This document shows, one piece after another, positions 18,596 through 28,215 of a stretch of 64,000 nt of DNA. Origin of the DNA: Rheinheimera sp. MM224. Lineage in GTDB: Bacteria > Pseudomonadota > Gammaproteobacteria > Enterobacterales > Alteromonadaceae. Positions within the stretch are counted from its first letter, which is position 1; every line of letters begins with the position of its first letter. A program made the position numbers and the translations under genes. The notes beneath the pieces are model-generated. The model did not search any database, was not told the origin of the DNA, and saw nothing but the letters and a program-made list of their open reading frames with translations. The stretch is from positions 3,771,001 through 3,835,000 of the forward strand of contig NZ_OX352320.1 of NCBI RefSeq assembly GCF_947090785.1, written 5' to 3'.

Positions 18596-18997
18596 TTAGT
18601 GACGTGGTGCTTCGTCGCCGTCGTCTTCGTCATCATCGAAGTCTTCGCCGTCTTCGTCTTCGCCACCTTCAAAATAGGTGCCCCAGCCGTCGTATTCGAC
18701 ACCAAACTTCTGCGCTAAGGCTTCCAGTTTGATCGCATCTGCTGTGATGCTGGCACCGTCCAGAGACTGTTCACGGATAGCGTCGAATACCCAGGCGGTG
18801 CCGCCTTCTTCAAATTCAACTTCTTCGGCGTCTGTGACTTCGTAGCCTAATTTAAAGACTTCAACAGCCAGTTTTTCTAAGCGGGCAAAATCTTCATGGT
18901 AAAAATGGTGTTCGATGGTGTATTCCGCATCCGGATCGCTGCCGTCTTCCATCAGTGCAGCTATGGTGTCTTCAGTAAATTCTTGCCAGTTTTCCAT
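18596..18997 (-). CDS. rraB: Ribonuclease E inhibitor RraB
   Basis: A 133-residue acidic cytosolic protein that in E. coli binds RNase E and modulates degradosome activity. Family segments include IEHHFYHEDFARLEKLAVE, EEGGTAWVFDA and YDGWGTYFE. The C terminus is an Asp/Glu tail, as in other RraB proteins. It begins 4 bases after the plsC stop, so it is in the same operon. Confidence 0.95.
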   Translation of the reverse strand: MENWQEFTEDTIAALMEDGSDPDAEYTIEHHFYHEDFARLEKLAVEVFKLGYEVTDAEEVEFEEGGTAWVFDAIREQSLDGASITADAIKLEALAQKFGVEYDGWGTYFEGGEDEDGEDFDDDEDDGDEAPRH

Positions 18998-19001
18998 GAT
19001 A

Positions 19002-19742
19002 TTACCCCGTGACAGTCAATGAGTCGGCAGTGTAGTCGGTTGCCACTTCGCTATCAAGCAGCTTGATCTTATCTGCCATCTGTTGCCGTATTGTTTCAGC
19101 CAGTTCACGGGCCGGAATTCCTGCATCAGGGTATACAGGCGGCAAAATCTCAATAATGACTCTGCCGTTGTTCCATTTGTTTAAGCGTACTTTGCTGGTG
19201 CTGCTCATACAGATAGGTACCAGCGGCACTTTGGCCTGATGGGCAATATGAAAAGCACCGGTTTTAAAAGGTAATAAACCACGGCCATAACTACGGGTGC
19301 CTTCAGGAAATACCCACACAGATACCTTGTCCTGCACTATACGATCCACAGCGCCCTGCATAGTGCCTACCGCTTTAGATTTGTTGGCTCTATCGATCAG
19401 GATATTGCCACTGAGCCAATACAGCTGACCAAAAAACGGGATCCATTTCAGGCTTTTTTTACCTATGGTGACAGTACCAGGCAACAAGGCTTTGCTGATG
19501 GTGAATAAATCATAGTTATTCTGATGATTGGCTAAAAACACACAAGGCATAGCAGCAGTCACTTCAGGTGCCTGACGTACTTCGACTTTTAAACCAAAGA
19601 TCCAGGCCGCCCAGCCATACCAGCTGGAAAATAACGCTACGTTCGGCGCATAAAAAGGACGAACCAGACAAAGCAGTAAGCCGACTAAGGCACTGAATAC
19701 AATAAAAATGGCGACCAGCACCAGACGTATAATGGCTAACAC
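19002..19742 (-). CDS. plsC: 1-acyl-sn-glycerol-3-phosphate acyltransferase
   Basis: A 246-residue inner-membrane enzyme making phosphatidic acid from lysophosphatidic acid. The N-terminal membrane anchor (residues 1-27) is followed by the catalytic NHQNNYD (H-x4-D) and the acceptor motif FPEGTRS, plus PFKTGAFH. The start is GTG 19742, giving MLAIIRLV, which aligns with E. coli PlsC. A terminator-type hairpin sits immediately upstream and contains the AGGGG that serves as ribosome binding site. plsC expression may therefore depend on read-through from parC. rraB follows at 4 bases. Confidence 0.94.
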   Translation of the reverse strand: MLAIIRLVLVAIFIVFSALVGLLLCLVRPFYAPNVALFSSWYGWAAWIFGLKVEVRQAPEVTAAMPCVFLANHQNNYDLFTISKALLPGTVTIGKKSLKWIPFFGQLYWLSGNILIDRANKSKAVGTMQGAVDRIVQDKVSVWVFPEGTRSYGRGLLPFKTGAFHIAHQAKVPLVPICMSSTSKVRLNKWNNGRVIIEILPPVYPDAGIPARELAETIRQQMADKIKLLDSEVATDYTADSLTVTG

Positions 19743-19771
19743 AAAAAAGGCCCCTGTATTTTACAAGGGCC
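19743..19771 (-). terminator. Terminator/attenuator hairpin abutting plsC start
   Basis: On the minus strand GGCCCTTGT pairs with ACAGGGGCC (one T-G wobble), followed by TTTTTT and then the GTG start of plsC. It looks like the parC terminator but also buries the plsC ribosome binding site. Confidence 0.8.
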
Positions 19772-19842
19772 AGAGTATAACGGCATTAGTGTTTTTGTCT
19801 GGTTTGATCTGTTTCCCGTTGTGGATCAAATTGTAATTCAAG

Positions 19843-19871
19843 ACGGGCGGGGACAAGACCTGCCCCTACAG
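19843..19871 (-). repeat. GTAGGGGC palindromic repeat, copy 2
   Basis: Directly after the parC stop; on the minus strand it reads TGTAGGGGC, AGGTCTTGTCCCC, GCCCGT. It matches the copy at 4050-4075 with inner changes that keep the GGGGC/GCCCC pairing. Confidence 0.6.
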
Positions 19872-19872
19872 T

Positions 19873-22143
19873 TTATTCCGCAGTATCGCCAGCCACTTCA
19901 CCTGTTAACAGCTCATCGATACGCTGCAAACCACGAGGTAACTTGTTACCACGACGACCGCGCTCACCTATGTAATGCGCTAAATCATCCACCTTAATGG
20001 TCATTTTGCGTTTACCTGCCACTAAAGTCACAGCTGTGGCTGCTGGCACTACGGTTAAGAGTTTCAGATACTCTTCGCGACTGGCGGCGCGGGCCGATGG
20101 AATAGATAAAATCTTATTGCCTTTACCTTTGCTCAGTTGTGGCAAATCAGCCACAGGGAACACCAGCATGCGACCTTCAGTACTGATAGCCACTACTAAA
20201 TCCGTTTCCGGGTTTTTGATAGGGATTGGGCTTAATACTTTGGCTCCGGTTGGCAAAGTTAATACTGCTTTACCAGCTTTATTGCGACTGACTAAATCGG
20301 CAAAAGTACCAACAAAACCATAACCAGCATCACTGGCCAACAATAACTTCTGGCTGTCTTCAGCCATCAGTACATGCTCAAAGTTTTCCCCTGCCACCAG
20401 CGTGAAGCGACCTGTTAAAGGCTCGCCCTGACCACGGGCAGAAGGTAAATCGTGAGCTTCGGCCGCAAAGGCACGACCTGATGAATCGATAAAGGCGGCG
20501 TATCTGTTACTTCGTCCAGAAGCTGCCGCTTTAAAACCGTCTCCTGCTTTGTATTGCAGACTGTTGCCGTCGACATCATGGCCTTTAGCGCAGCGCACCC
20601 AGCCTTTTTCAGACAGCACTACAGTGACAGGCTCACTTGGCAGTAATTCTTTTTCGCTTAAGGCTTTGGCTTCTTCACGCATTACTATTGGGCTTCTGCG
20701 GTTGTCGCCATATTTTTCAGCATCCGACAGCAGCTCTTCACGAATAAGCTTGGTCAGCTTTTTCTCTGAACCTAAAATGCCTTCTAAGTAGTCACGCTCT
20801 TTTTCCAGCTCGGCTTGTTCGCCGCGGATTTTCATCTCTTCCAGCTTAGCTAAGTGACGTAACTTTAATTCCAGTATGGCTTCAGCCTGACGTTCGGTAA
20901 TGCCGAAATGCGCCATTAACACAGGTTTTGGCTGATCGTTTTCGCGGATAATTTTAATCACTTCGTCGATGTTTAAAAACGCGATCAACAACGCCTCTAA
21001 CACATGCAAACGATCCAGCACTTTATCCAAGCGGAACTGCAGACGACGACGCACTGTGTCGCGGCGGAACACCAGCCATTCAGATAAAATTTCCAGTAAG
21101 TTTTTCACCCGGGGCCGCTGATCCAGGCCCAGAATGTTTAAATTCACGCGATAGCTTTTTTCCAAGTCAGTGGTGGCAAACAAATGCGCCATCAGCTGTT
21201 CAACGTCTATGCGGTTTGAACGAGGCACTATCACGATGCGGGTTGGGTTTTCATGATCAGATTCATCACGTAAATCACTGACCATAGGCAGTTTTTTCGC
21301 GTTCATCTGAGCTGCTATCTGTTCCAGCACTTTCGAGCCTGAAGTCTGATGCGGCAAGGCGGTGATAATAATGTCGCCATCTTCCAGCTGATACAAACCA
21401 CGCATCTTAATGCTACCGCGGCCTGTTTCATAAATAGCCTGCAGTTCGTGCGCCGGGCTGATAATTTCAGCGTCCGTCGGATAATCCGGCCCCTGAATAT
21501 ACTGCATCAGATCCGGGATAGTCGCTTTCGGGTTATCCAGTAAAAAGGCGGTGGCGTTGGCTACTTCACGGGCGTTATGCGGCGGAATATCTGTCGCCAT
21601 ACCTACAGCTATACCCGTCACGCCATTCAGCAGAATATGCGGCAAACGAGCTGGTAAAGTGCGGGGCTCGTCCATAGTGCCGTCAAAGTTTGGCACCCAG
21701 TCCACAGTGCCCTGCCCCAACTCGTTTAATAACACTTCACTGAAACGGGACAATTTGGCTTCGGTATAACGCATGGCCGCGAAGGACTTTGGATCGTCCG
21801 GTGCACCCCAGTTGCCCTGACCGTCTACCAAAGGGTAACGGTAAGAAAACGGCTGAGCCATCAAGACCATAGCTTCGTAACAGGCGCTGTCACCATGAGG
21901 GTGAAATTTACCTAACACGTCACCCACTGTACGGGCAGATTTTTTGTACTTCGCCAAATGCGATAAACCCAGTTCTGACATCGCATAAATAATACGACGT
22001 TGTACTGGTTTTAAACCGTCGCCAATAAAGGGCAAAGCACGGTCCATAATGACGTACATCGAATAATTCAGGTAGGCTTCTTCAGTAAAGCGACGCAGCG
22101 GCAGCTGCTCAGTCCCTTCATTGGATATCATAATATCTGTCAT
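19873..22143 (-). CDS. parC: DNA topoisomerase IV subunit A
   Basis: A 756-residue subunit that cuts and rejoins DNA when topoisomerase IV decatenates daughter chromosomes. The catalytic tyrosine is Tyr126 in [11 protein letters not shown]. The quinolone-resistance region reads [12 protein letters not shown], with the wild-type-like Ser85 and Glu89 (E. coli Ser80/Glu84). The C-terminal beta-pinwheel repeats follow from about residue 500. A TPR gene separates it from parE, with only 12 bases between that gene's stop and the parC start. Confidence 0.97.
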   Translation of the reverse strand: MTDIMISNEGTEQLPLRRFTEEAYLNYSMYVIMDRALPFIGDGLKPVQRRIIYAMSELGLSHLAKYKKSARTVGDVLGKFHPHGDSACYEAMVLMAQPFSYRYPLVDGQGNWGAPDDPKSFAAMRYTEAKLSRFSEVLLNELGQGTVDWVPNFDGTMDEPRTLPARLPHILLNGVTGIAVGMATDIPPHNAREVANATAFLLDNPKATIPDLMQYIQGPDYPTDAEIISPAHELQAIYETGRGSIKMRGLYQLEDGDIIITALPHQTSGSKVLEQIAAQMNAKKLPMVSDLRDESDHENPTRIVIVPRSNRIDVEQLMAHLFATTDLEKSYRVNLNILGLDQRPRVKNLLEILSEWLVFRRDTVRRRLQFRLDKVLDRLHVLEALLIAFLNIDEVIKIIRENDQPKPVLMAHFGITERQAEAILELKLRHLAKLEEMKIRGEQAELEKERDYLEGILGSEKKLTKLIREELLSDAEKYGDNRRSPIVMREEAKALSEKELLPSEPVTVVLSEKGWVRCAKGHDVDGNSLQYKAGDGFKAAASGRSNRYAAFIDSSGRAFAAEAHDLPSARGQGEPLTGRFTLVAGENFEHVLMAEDSQKLLLASDAGYGFVGTFADLVSRNKAGKAVLTLPTGAKVLSPIPIKNPETDLVVAISTEGRMLVFPVADLPQLSKGKGNKILSIPSARAASREEYLKLLTVVPAATAVTLVAGKRKMTIKVDDLAHYIGERGRRGNKLPRGLQRIDELLTGEVAGDTAE

Positions 22144-22155
22144 TTTTTGCTTCCG

Positions 22156-23586
22156 TTAACCAGCCTGATTTGATTGTTGTTTTTCAAGCGTTTGGGCTTG
22201 CAACTGAGCCTGGCGACGCGCCAGTTGCCACAGCAGTAATACCAGCAAGACTAAACTGGTGCAGCCAAACAGCCCTATCCATAACCACTGGTTTTGTCTT
22301 TTGCGTTCAGCTTCCTGCAAGCGCAGGGCCTGTAATTCATTGTCTTTGGCCAGTAGCTCATTTTGTGCTTGCTGGCGCTGTGCATCAAAACCTAAGCGCA
22401 GTTTTTCCACCGACAGCTCATGTTCTTTATTGCGTAATTTGTGATAGCCCTGAAAAAACTCATTCAGATGCTCATAGGCTTTTTGATAGCGACCCGAATC
22501 CGCTTCCAACCGTGCTTTTAAATTCAGGATCCACAACTGGCTGGACTGATTGGCACTGTTTTCTTCTTTACTTAAGCTAAGTTCAGCCTGAGCCAATTCC
22601 TGACTGGCCAAAGAAATCTGGCCCAACTCACGGTAAATCAGAGCTTTTTCATAGTGGTGCATCGAGTTTTGATAAGTCGACTCTAAACCAGGCAAATACT
22701 GTTCAGCTTTTTCGATATAAGCCAAGGCTGCATCCAGCTTCTCATTGTCTTTACTGGTCGACGCCAGCCCCAGATAGGCAAAATACAAATTGGCCTGATC
22801 CTGCTGCGCTATCGCCAGTTGCAGCAACTGATCATAACTTTGCATGGCTTTGTCGTATTGTTCGGTATAGCTGTAACTTCTGGCTAAATTAAACAACACA
22901 TCCATTTTATCTTTTTGCCAGCCTAAAGCGTCGTAGCCTTCGATCGCCTTTTCCATAAAATCTATGGCTTCTTTATCAAAACCAAGGCCTACGTAAAGCA
23001 ACCCGAGTTCAGCATTTACATAAGCCAGAATTTCCGGATCTTTTAACAGCACAGCTCTGTCGTAACTGCTTTTCAGCAACACCAGAGCTTCCTGGAATTT
23101 ATCCTGAATGCTGTAGATAGCGGCAATATTAATGTCGGCTTCGATATGCAGTTTTTCAGCGTTCAACTTTGCGGCCAAAGCCGAAGCCTGCTGATAATAA
23201 TGCAAGGCCTGCTGATACTGACTTTGCATCTCGAGAGCAAAACCTAAATTGTTCCAAAAGTCGATGGTGGTTAAATCCCGGCGTTCCCCCAGCAAAGCCA
23301 GACCGCGTTCAGCCACGTCCTGCTGCTGCTGGTGTTTACCTAAACTTTCGTAGACATCTGCCAGTTGCAATAAATACTGTACCTGCAGCTCGCTTGGCCA
23401 ATCGCCATAAGCGGCCTGTTGCTGTTGCAGCACCACTAACATTTGCTCTGGTTGTTGAGCTTTTTGTTGCTTCACCTGCACCAGCCATTCAGGCATTACG
23501 GCCTCATTGGCCTGTAGTCCAAAAGCAAGACAGCAGCAGAGGCTTAACAGTGTTCCCCATAAACTGAGGTATTGTTTTTGTTTCAT
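22156..23586 (-). CDS. Exported TPR-repeat protein with C-terminal membrane anchor
   Basis: A 476-residue protein lying between parE and parC. A signal sequence (residues 1-27, LLSLCCCLAFGLQANEA) is followed by about eight tetratricopeptide repeats. A long coiled-coil comes next, then one C-terminal membrane span (WLWIGLFGCTSLVLLVLLLW) and a short basic tail. This is the sensor half of TPR-type histidine kinases or diguanylate cyclases, but no catalytic domain follows. The protein is probably a periplasmic TPR domain held in the inner membrane. Its function is unknown. Spacing (29 bases from parE, 12 to parC) suggests co-transcription. Confidence 0.85.
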   Translation of the reverse strand: MKQKQYLSLWGTLLSLCCCLAFGLQANEAVMPEWLVQVKQQKAQQPEQMLVVLQQQQAAYGDWPSELQVQYLLQLADVYESLGKHQQQQDVAERGLALLGERRDLTTIDFWNNLGFALEMQSQYQQALHYYQQASALAAKLNAEKLHIEADINIAAIYSIQDKFQEALVLLKSSYDRAVLLKDPEILAYVNAELGLLYVGLGFDKEAIDFMEKAIEGYDALGWQKDKMDVLFNLARSYSYTEQYDKAMQSYDQLLQLAIAQQDQANLYFAYLGLASTSKDNEKLDAALAYIEKAEQYLPGLESTYQNSMHHYEKALIYRELGQISLASQELAQAELSLSKEENSANQSSQLWILNLKARLEADSGRYQKAYEHLNEFFQGYHKLRNKEHELSVEKLRLGFDAQRQQAQNELLAKDNELQALRLQEAERKRQNQWLWIGLFGCTSLVLLVLLLWQLARRQAQLQAQTLEKQQSNQAG

Positions 23587-23615
23587 CTGTAGTCCCTCAG
23601 GCAGACAACTTAAAG

Positions 23616-25511
23616 CTACACAGCCACTATAGCGCGGTCACCTTTCATCTCCAGCCAATCTTTTCTATCTGGAGCACGCTTCTTCGCAAGCAACATATCC
23701 ATCATTTCCATCGTCTGCACCAAATCATCTATGGTCAGTTGCACCAGTCGTCTGGTGTTCGGATCTATGGTGGTTTCGCGCAGCTGCAACGGGTTCATTT
23801 CACCCAAACCTTTAAAACGTTGCACGTTGATTTTGCTACGTTTTTTCTCAGCCTCTAAGCGGTCAAGAATGCCTTTTTTCTCGTCCTCATCCAGCGCATA
23901 AAACACTTCTTTGCCGCAGTCGATACGGTACAAAGGCGGCATAGCCACATAGATATGACCAGCTTCCACCAGCGGGCGGAAATGGCGCATAAACAAAGCA
24001 CACAATAAGGTTGCGATGTGCAGACCATCCGAGTCGGCGTCGGCCAGAATACAAATTTTGCCGTAGCGCAGTTGGCTTAAATCAGCTGAGTTTGGATCCA
24101 TGCCAATGGCCACAGAAATATCGTGTACTTCCTGTGAACCTAAAATTTGCTCAGATTCCACTTCCCAGGTATTCAGAATTTTACCGCGCAGTGGCATCAC
24201 GGCCTGGAATTCACGATCCCGAGCCTGTTTGGCAGAACCACCAGCTGAATCCCCTTCGACAAAAAACAGTTCAGTACGGTTTAGATCTTGTGATGAACAG
24301 TCCGATAACTTGCCAGGTAAGGCTGGGCCAGCTGTCACCTTTTTGCGGATAATTTTTTTCGCAGCACGCAGGCGTTTTTGCGCGTTATTGATACAAAACT
24401 CGGCCAGTTGCTCAGCAATATCAGTGTGTTCGTTCAGCCACAAGCTAAAGGCGTCTTTCACCACACCGCTGATAAAAGCCACCGCCTGACGTGATGAGAG
24501 TTTTTCTTTGGTCTGGCCGGCAAACTGTGGTTCCTGCATTTTTAACGACAAAATATAACTACAGCGGTCCCAGACATCTTCAGGAGTTAACTTAATGCCC
24601 CGTGGCAATAAATTACGGAATTCACAAAAATCGCGCAGCGCTTCTAACAAACCCTGACGTAAACCATTAACGTGGGTACCACCCTGAGCCGTTGGGATCA
24701 GGTTGACATAACTTTCTGTCACCAGCTCGCCACCTTCAGGTAACCAAAGCACAGCCCATTCCACAGCCTCATGACTGGCGCTTAAGCTGCCGACAAAAGG
24801 CTGCTCAGGCAGTGCTATCATGTCTTTGACCGCATCCATTAAATAATCACGGATACCGGCCTGATAACACCACTGATAACTCTGATTATTGACCTTGTCG
24901 TCAAACTTGATGGTAAGGCCTGGACACAATACAGCTTTGGCTTTCAGTACATGCAGCATGCGGCTGACAGAAAACTTAGGCGAATCAAAATAATCCGGCG
25001 CAGGCCAAAAGCGTACTCTTGTGCCTGTATTACGTTTGCCTACAGTGCCGGTAATCGCCAGTTCACTGACTTTATTGCCATGCTCAAAAGCTATTTCATA
25101 GACATTGCCATCACGGCGTACCGCTACATCGACCCTGCTAGACAAGGCGTTGACGACAGAAATACCTACGCCGTGCAAACCACCTGAGAACTGATAGTTT
25201 TTATTAGAGAATTTGCCACCGGCATGCAAACGACACAGGATCAGTTCAACACCTGATACCCCTTCTTCCGGGTGAATATCCACGGGCATACCACGGCCAT
25301 TGTCTATGACTTCCAGCGACTGATCCTCATGCAGAATCACATGCACTAAATCGGCATGGCCAGCCAAAGCTTCATCGACGCTGTTATCTATCACTTCCTG
25401 ACCTAAATGGTTAGGACGGGTGGTATCGGTATACATACCTGGACGGCGCTGTACTGGCTCAAGGCCTGTCAGCACCTCAATGGAATCGGCGTTGTATTGC
25501 TGGTCTGTCAT
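23616..25511 (-). CDS. parE: DNA topoisomerase IV subunit B
   Basis: The 631-residue ATPase subunit of topoisomerase IV. The GHKL ATP-binding region is visible as VIDNSVDEALAGHAD, VIDNGRGMPV and GGLHGVGISVVNAL. The TOPRIM domain has VEGDSAGGSAKQARDR and the DADSDG metal site. The C terminus ends with the family segment APDRKDWLEMKGDRA. Length matches E. coli ParE (630). A degenerate repeat fills the gap to yqiA upstream. Confidence 0.97.
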   Translation of the reverse strand: MTDQQYNADSIEVLTGLEPVQRRPGMYTDTTRPNHLGQEVIDNSVDEALAGHADLVHVILHEDQSLEVIDNGRGMPVDIHPEEGVSGVELILCRLHAGGKFSNKNYQFSGGLHGVGISVVNALSSRVDVAVRRDGNVYEIAFEHGNKVSELAITGTVGKRNTGTRVRFWPAPDYFDSPKFSVSRMLHVLKAKAVLCPGLTIKFDDKVNNQSYQWCYQAGIRDYLMDAVKDMIALPEQPFVGSLSASHEAVEWAVLWLPEGGELVTESYVNLIPTAQGGTHVNGLRQGLLEALRDFCEFRNLLPRGIKLTPEDVWDRCSYILSLKMQEPQFAGQTKEKLSSRQAVAFISGVVKDAFSLWLNEHTDIAEQLAEFCINNAQKRLRAAKKIIRKKVTAGPALPGKLSDCSSQDLNRTELFFVEGDSAGGSAKQARDREFQAVMPLRGKILNTWEVESEQILGSQEVHDISVAIGMDPNSADLSQLRYGKICILADADSDGLHIATLLCALFMRHFRPLVEAGHIYVAMPPLYRIDCGKEVFYALDEDEKKGILDRLEAEKKRSKINVQRFKGLGEMNPLQLRETTIDPNTRRLVQLTIDDLVQTMEMMDMLLAKKRAPDRKDWLEMKGDRAIVAV

Positions 25512-25553
25512 AAGGCAAACATCACTTTTTTGATGACTAAATCACTCATTGAA

Positions 25554-25614
25554 TATACCCAAAGTAATCTGAGTATCACTATCTGCTCTTTGCAGCTACT
25601 TCAAATAGGGTATA
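25554..25614. repeat. Short TATACCC/GGGTATA-ended interspersed repeat
   Basis: Perfect terminal inverted repeats TATACCC (25554-25560) and GGGTATA (25608-25614). Inside are AAAGTAAT and TTGCAGCTACTTCAA, the ends of a repeat family common in Alteromonadales intergenic DNA (recalled, not searched). This is an internally deleted copy between yqiA and parE. Confidence 0.65.
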
Positions 25615-25636
25615 ACTGTATTAACAACCAGTTGTT

Positions 25637-26206
25637 TTACGCTAATTGGCAAAACTTGACAATAGCAGGCAGGCAATTGGCATAGCCCTGATAACTGTGA
25701 TCACCACCTGATTGCACATCCACTGTACAACCTGCATAAAACTGCACCGCTTTGCGATAATCCAGCACTTCATCCCCTTCCTGCAACAGCACCAGATAAC
25801 GCTCCAAAGCCGAAGGTTTATGCTCCAGTTCAGCCAGCAGCGGCATATGCTGTGATTCAACTTTGAAATCCTGTTTCAGTACCGGATGATGATAAGTACC
25901 AAAATGCTGACTTAACAGCTCATAAGGTGCCACAGCAGGGTTAATCAGCGCAGCATAACAGCCGGTTTGTTCCGCCAGATAAGTACCTAAAAAGCCACCT
26001 AAAGAACTGCCTATCACCGCATCAGGACGACGGCCATTCAGCGCTTGCTCAATTGCGGTTACAGCTTCTTTTGGCGTGTAAGGTAAATCCGGCATCAAGA
26101 GTTCCACATCTGGCAACTGCTGCTGGAAAAAAGCTTTGGTGATTAAGGCTTTTTCGGACTGAGACGAGCTGGCAAAGCCATGTAAATAGACAACAAGTTT
26201 AGACAT
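25637..26206 (-). CDS. yqiA: YqiA-type esterase
   Basis: A 189-residue alpha/beta-hydrolase. The N terminus VVYLHGFASSSQSEK forms the oxyanion loop, the nucleophile elbow is GSSLGGF, and the distal GDHSY carries the catalytic His. E. coli YqiA is an esterase active on short acyl-CoA-type thioesters and sits in the same place before parE. Its ATG directly abuts the cpdA stop (TAAATG), so it is in the nudF-yqiB-cpdA-yqiA operon. Confidence 0.94.
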   Translation of the reverse strand: MSKLVVYLHGFASSSQSEKALITKAFFQQQLPDVELLMPDLPYTPKEAVTAIEQALNGRRPDAVIGSSLGGFLGTYLAEQTGCYAALINPAVAPYELLSQHFGTYHHPVLKQDFKVESQHMPLLAELEHKPSALERYLVLLQEGDEVLDYRKAVQFYAGCTVDVQSGGDHSYQGYANCLPAIVKFCQLA

Positions 26207-26977
26207 TTACCCTTCCAGAAATTGCCAACGCACCGCCGTATCAGCATTAGCATTGGCATTAAAAATCCATTCAATATAACCAGGACGAGCAGCAACAGGC
26301 TGATAATCCGGTGTTAGCAGAAACTGCACTGAACTGGCAGGACACCCCACCAGGTGGATACCTTGCTGTATTTTGGCATAGGCATAATGACAATGACCAT
26401 GGGAAAAACCTTTAATCCGCCGATCAGAGCCGATGATCTGCCACAAAGCTGCCGCGTCGAGCTGAATATGCTCATCAATAAAACTGCCCATAGGGCTGAT
26501 ATGATGATGACAAAACAACCAAACGGCGGAATCAAACGGATAAGACAACAACTGCTGCTGCAACTGCTGTTGTCGTGCTGTATCAAAATAGCCTGCCGGT
26601 GTTGGCCCTTTGCTATTGAGTAAACAGAGCCGCCAGTCGCCCAGGCTTAACTCTGTATCCCCACAAAAAGGTGTTGATGCAAAAGCCCTCTGCATCAATT
26701 CCATATCATCATGATTACCTGGCAGATAAAACACAGGGCAGGACCAGTCACTAAACAGCTGCGTGATCAGTTGATAGGACGCAAGGCTATGATCCTGAGT
26801 TAAATCTCCGGTCAGAATAACAGCATCTGGCTGATTGGATTGAAGTTGAGATAACAGCAGTTCCAACTGGCGATAAGGCTGTACGCCACAAAACCAGCCC
26901 TCTGGTTCAGCCACTAAATGACAATCAGAAATATGCACCAGACGATAAGAATCTTTTTTGGCAAAGACCACAGCCAT
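26207..26977 (-). CDS. cpdA: 3',5'-cyclic AMP phosphodiesterase
   Basis: A 256-residue metallophosphoesterase that hydrolyses cAMP and so tunes CRP signalling. Metal-binding motifs in order are HISDCHL, GDLTQD, GNHDD, HHHI and GHCHYAY. The ATG at 26977 is chosen because it overlaps the yqiB stop as TGATG and lies at the usual distance from the first motif; a longer frame starting at 27019 would run 43 bases into yqiB. yqiA follows with no gap. Confidence 0.92.
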   Translation of the reverse strand: MAVVFAKKDSYRLVHISDCHLVAEPEGWFCGVQPYRQLELLLSQLQSNQPDAVILTGDLTQDHSLASYQLITQLFSDWSCPVFYLPGNHDDMELMQRAFASTPFCGDTELSLGDWRLCLLNSKGPTPAGYFDTARQQQLQQQLLSYPFDSAVWLFCHHHISPMGSFIDEHIQLDAAALWQIIGSDRRIKGFSHGHCHYAYAKIQQGIHLVGCPASSVQFLLTPDYQPVAARPGYIEWIFNANANADTAVRWQFLEG

Positions 26978-27420
26978 CAGGCCAATAAACCTGTGTTCTG
27001 ATAACCACGGCGTGAGCACAAATTCAGCCAGTCGCGCAGCAACAAATTAATCTGCCGTTTTTCATCCGGCAGCAACATATCCACATTCGGATAACTGTAT
27101 ACGGCTTTGAGCTGGCGCACCTGCTGACAAGCCAATACTTCAGCCAGTCGCGCATCGTGATACAAACGCACTTCAAAACGCGGTTTAAACCAACCAACCA
27201 TAGACTGACTAATCAATTCAATACTGACAGTCGTAGTGTATTTACACAGCTCCAGCAATTCCACCTGATAACTTTCACTGGCATTGATATGAATTAGACA
27301 ACGCTGGCCCTGACGCTGATTACCAGGTAAGAAAAAACGCAGCTGTGCGTAATTGCGCTCACATAAACTGAGAAAATCAGGCAGGTAAGGCACATAACGT
27401 TTTCGGGCCAAATTTGGCAT
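26977..27420 (-). CDS. yqiB: YqiB, DUF1249 protein
   Basis: A 147-residue cytosolic protein of the DUF1249/YqiB family, conserved between nudF and cpdA in gammaproteobacteria. Recognisable stretches are YVPYLPDFLSLCERNYAQL and ARLAEVLACQQVRQLKAVY, with YPNVDMLLPDEKRQINLLL near the C terminus. The function is unknown. It overlaps the cpdA start by one base. Confidence 0.92.
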   Translation of the reverse strand: MPNLARKRYVPYLPDFLSLCERNYAQLRFFLPGNQRQGQRCLIHINASESYQVELLELCKYTTTVSIELISQSMVGWFKPRFEVRLYHDARLAEVLACQQVRQLKAVYSYPNVDMLLPDEKRQINLLLRDWLNLCSRRGYQNTGLLA

Positions 27421-27463
27421 ACCAGCTACTTAACCTCTTTAACTCGTGTTGTGATCATGTAAG

Positions 27464-28111
27464 TTATACAGCCCAGCTTTTGCGAACTTCATCCAGATTC
27501 AAGGCTAACCATTGCAAGGCTATGACAGTTGCAGCGTTATCTATTTTTCCAGCCTGTAAAAGTTGCATCGCGGCCTGACGTGACAAGCTATGAACTTTAA
27601 TATCTTCCTGCTCAGATGCCAAGCCATAAACCCCGGTTTCTACCGCGTCTGTCAGTCGCGCCAGCACTAAATGAATGCGTTCTGTACTACCGCCCGGGCT
27701 ACTTTGATAACTAAGCATAGGCCAGAATTCTGTCAGCTTCAGACCAGCTTCTTCTTCCGATTCACGTTGTGCAACTTGTTCAACAGTTTCCCCTGTCTCA
27801 ATCATGCCTGCTATCGCCTCCAGCAACCATGGACCGTTTGGATTCTGTAGGGCGCCGATACGGAATTGTTCAATTAATACCAGACTGTCATTTTTTACAT
27901 CATAAGGCAGCACTATGACCGCATGACCGCGCTCAAATAATTCGCGCTTTACTTCGCTGCTCCAGCCACCGTTGAATAACTTGTGCTTTACTTTGTAGCT
28001 GTCAACCCGGAAAAAACCCTGAAAAACTGTGTTCTGGTCGAGTATTTTTACATCAGACGAGTGAAAGGATGGATAATTTTCTGGCTTGAAATCAGGCATT
28101 TGAAGACTCAC
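27464..28111 (-). CDS. nudF: ADP-ribose pyrophosphatase
   Basis: A 215-residue Nudix hydrolase that splits ADP-ribose to AMP and ribose 5-phosphate. The Nudix box is GMIETGETVEQVAQRESEEE followed by AGL, matching G-x5-E-x7-REUXEEXGU. SSPGGSTERIHLVLARL after it is the ADPRase-type SPG segment. It heads the operon running toward parE and is divergent from tolC, 104 bases away, as in E. coli. Confidence 0.95.
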   Translation of the reverse strand: MSLQMPDFKPENYPSFHSSDVKILDQNTVFQGFFRVDSYKVKHKLFNGGWSSEVKRELFERGHAVIVLPYDVKNDSLVLIEQFRIGALQNPNGPWLLEAIAGMIETGETVEQVAQRESEEEAGLKLTEFWPMLSYQSSPGGSTERIHLVLARLTDAVETGVYGLASEQEDIKVHSLSRQAAMQLLQAGKIDNAATVIALQWLALNLDEVRKSWAV

Positions 28112-28215
28112 ATTCTGTTACACTTGAAGCTATGTTGTTTACGCTTTAATCATTACTTAGTTAATACCAACAAGGTATTATTGGCTCACTTTCGCAAAAC
28201 TATGGACTTTCGGTT

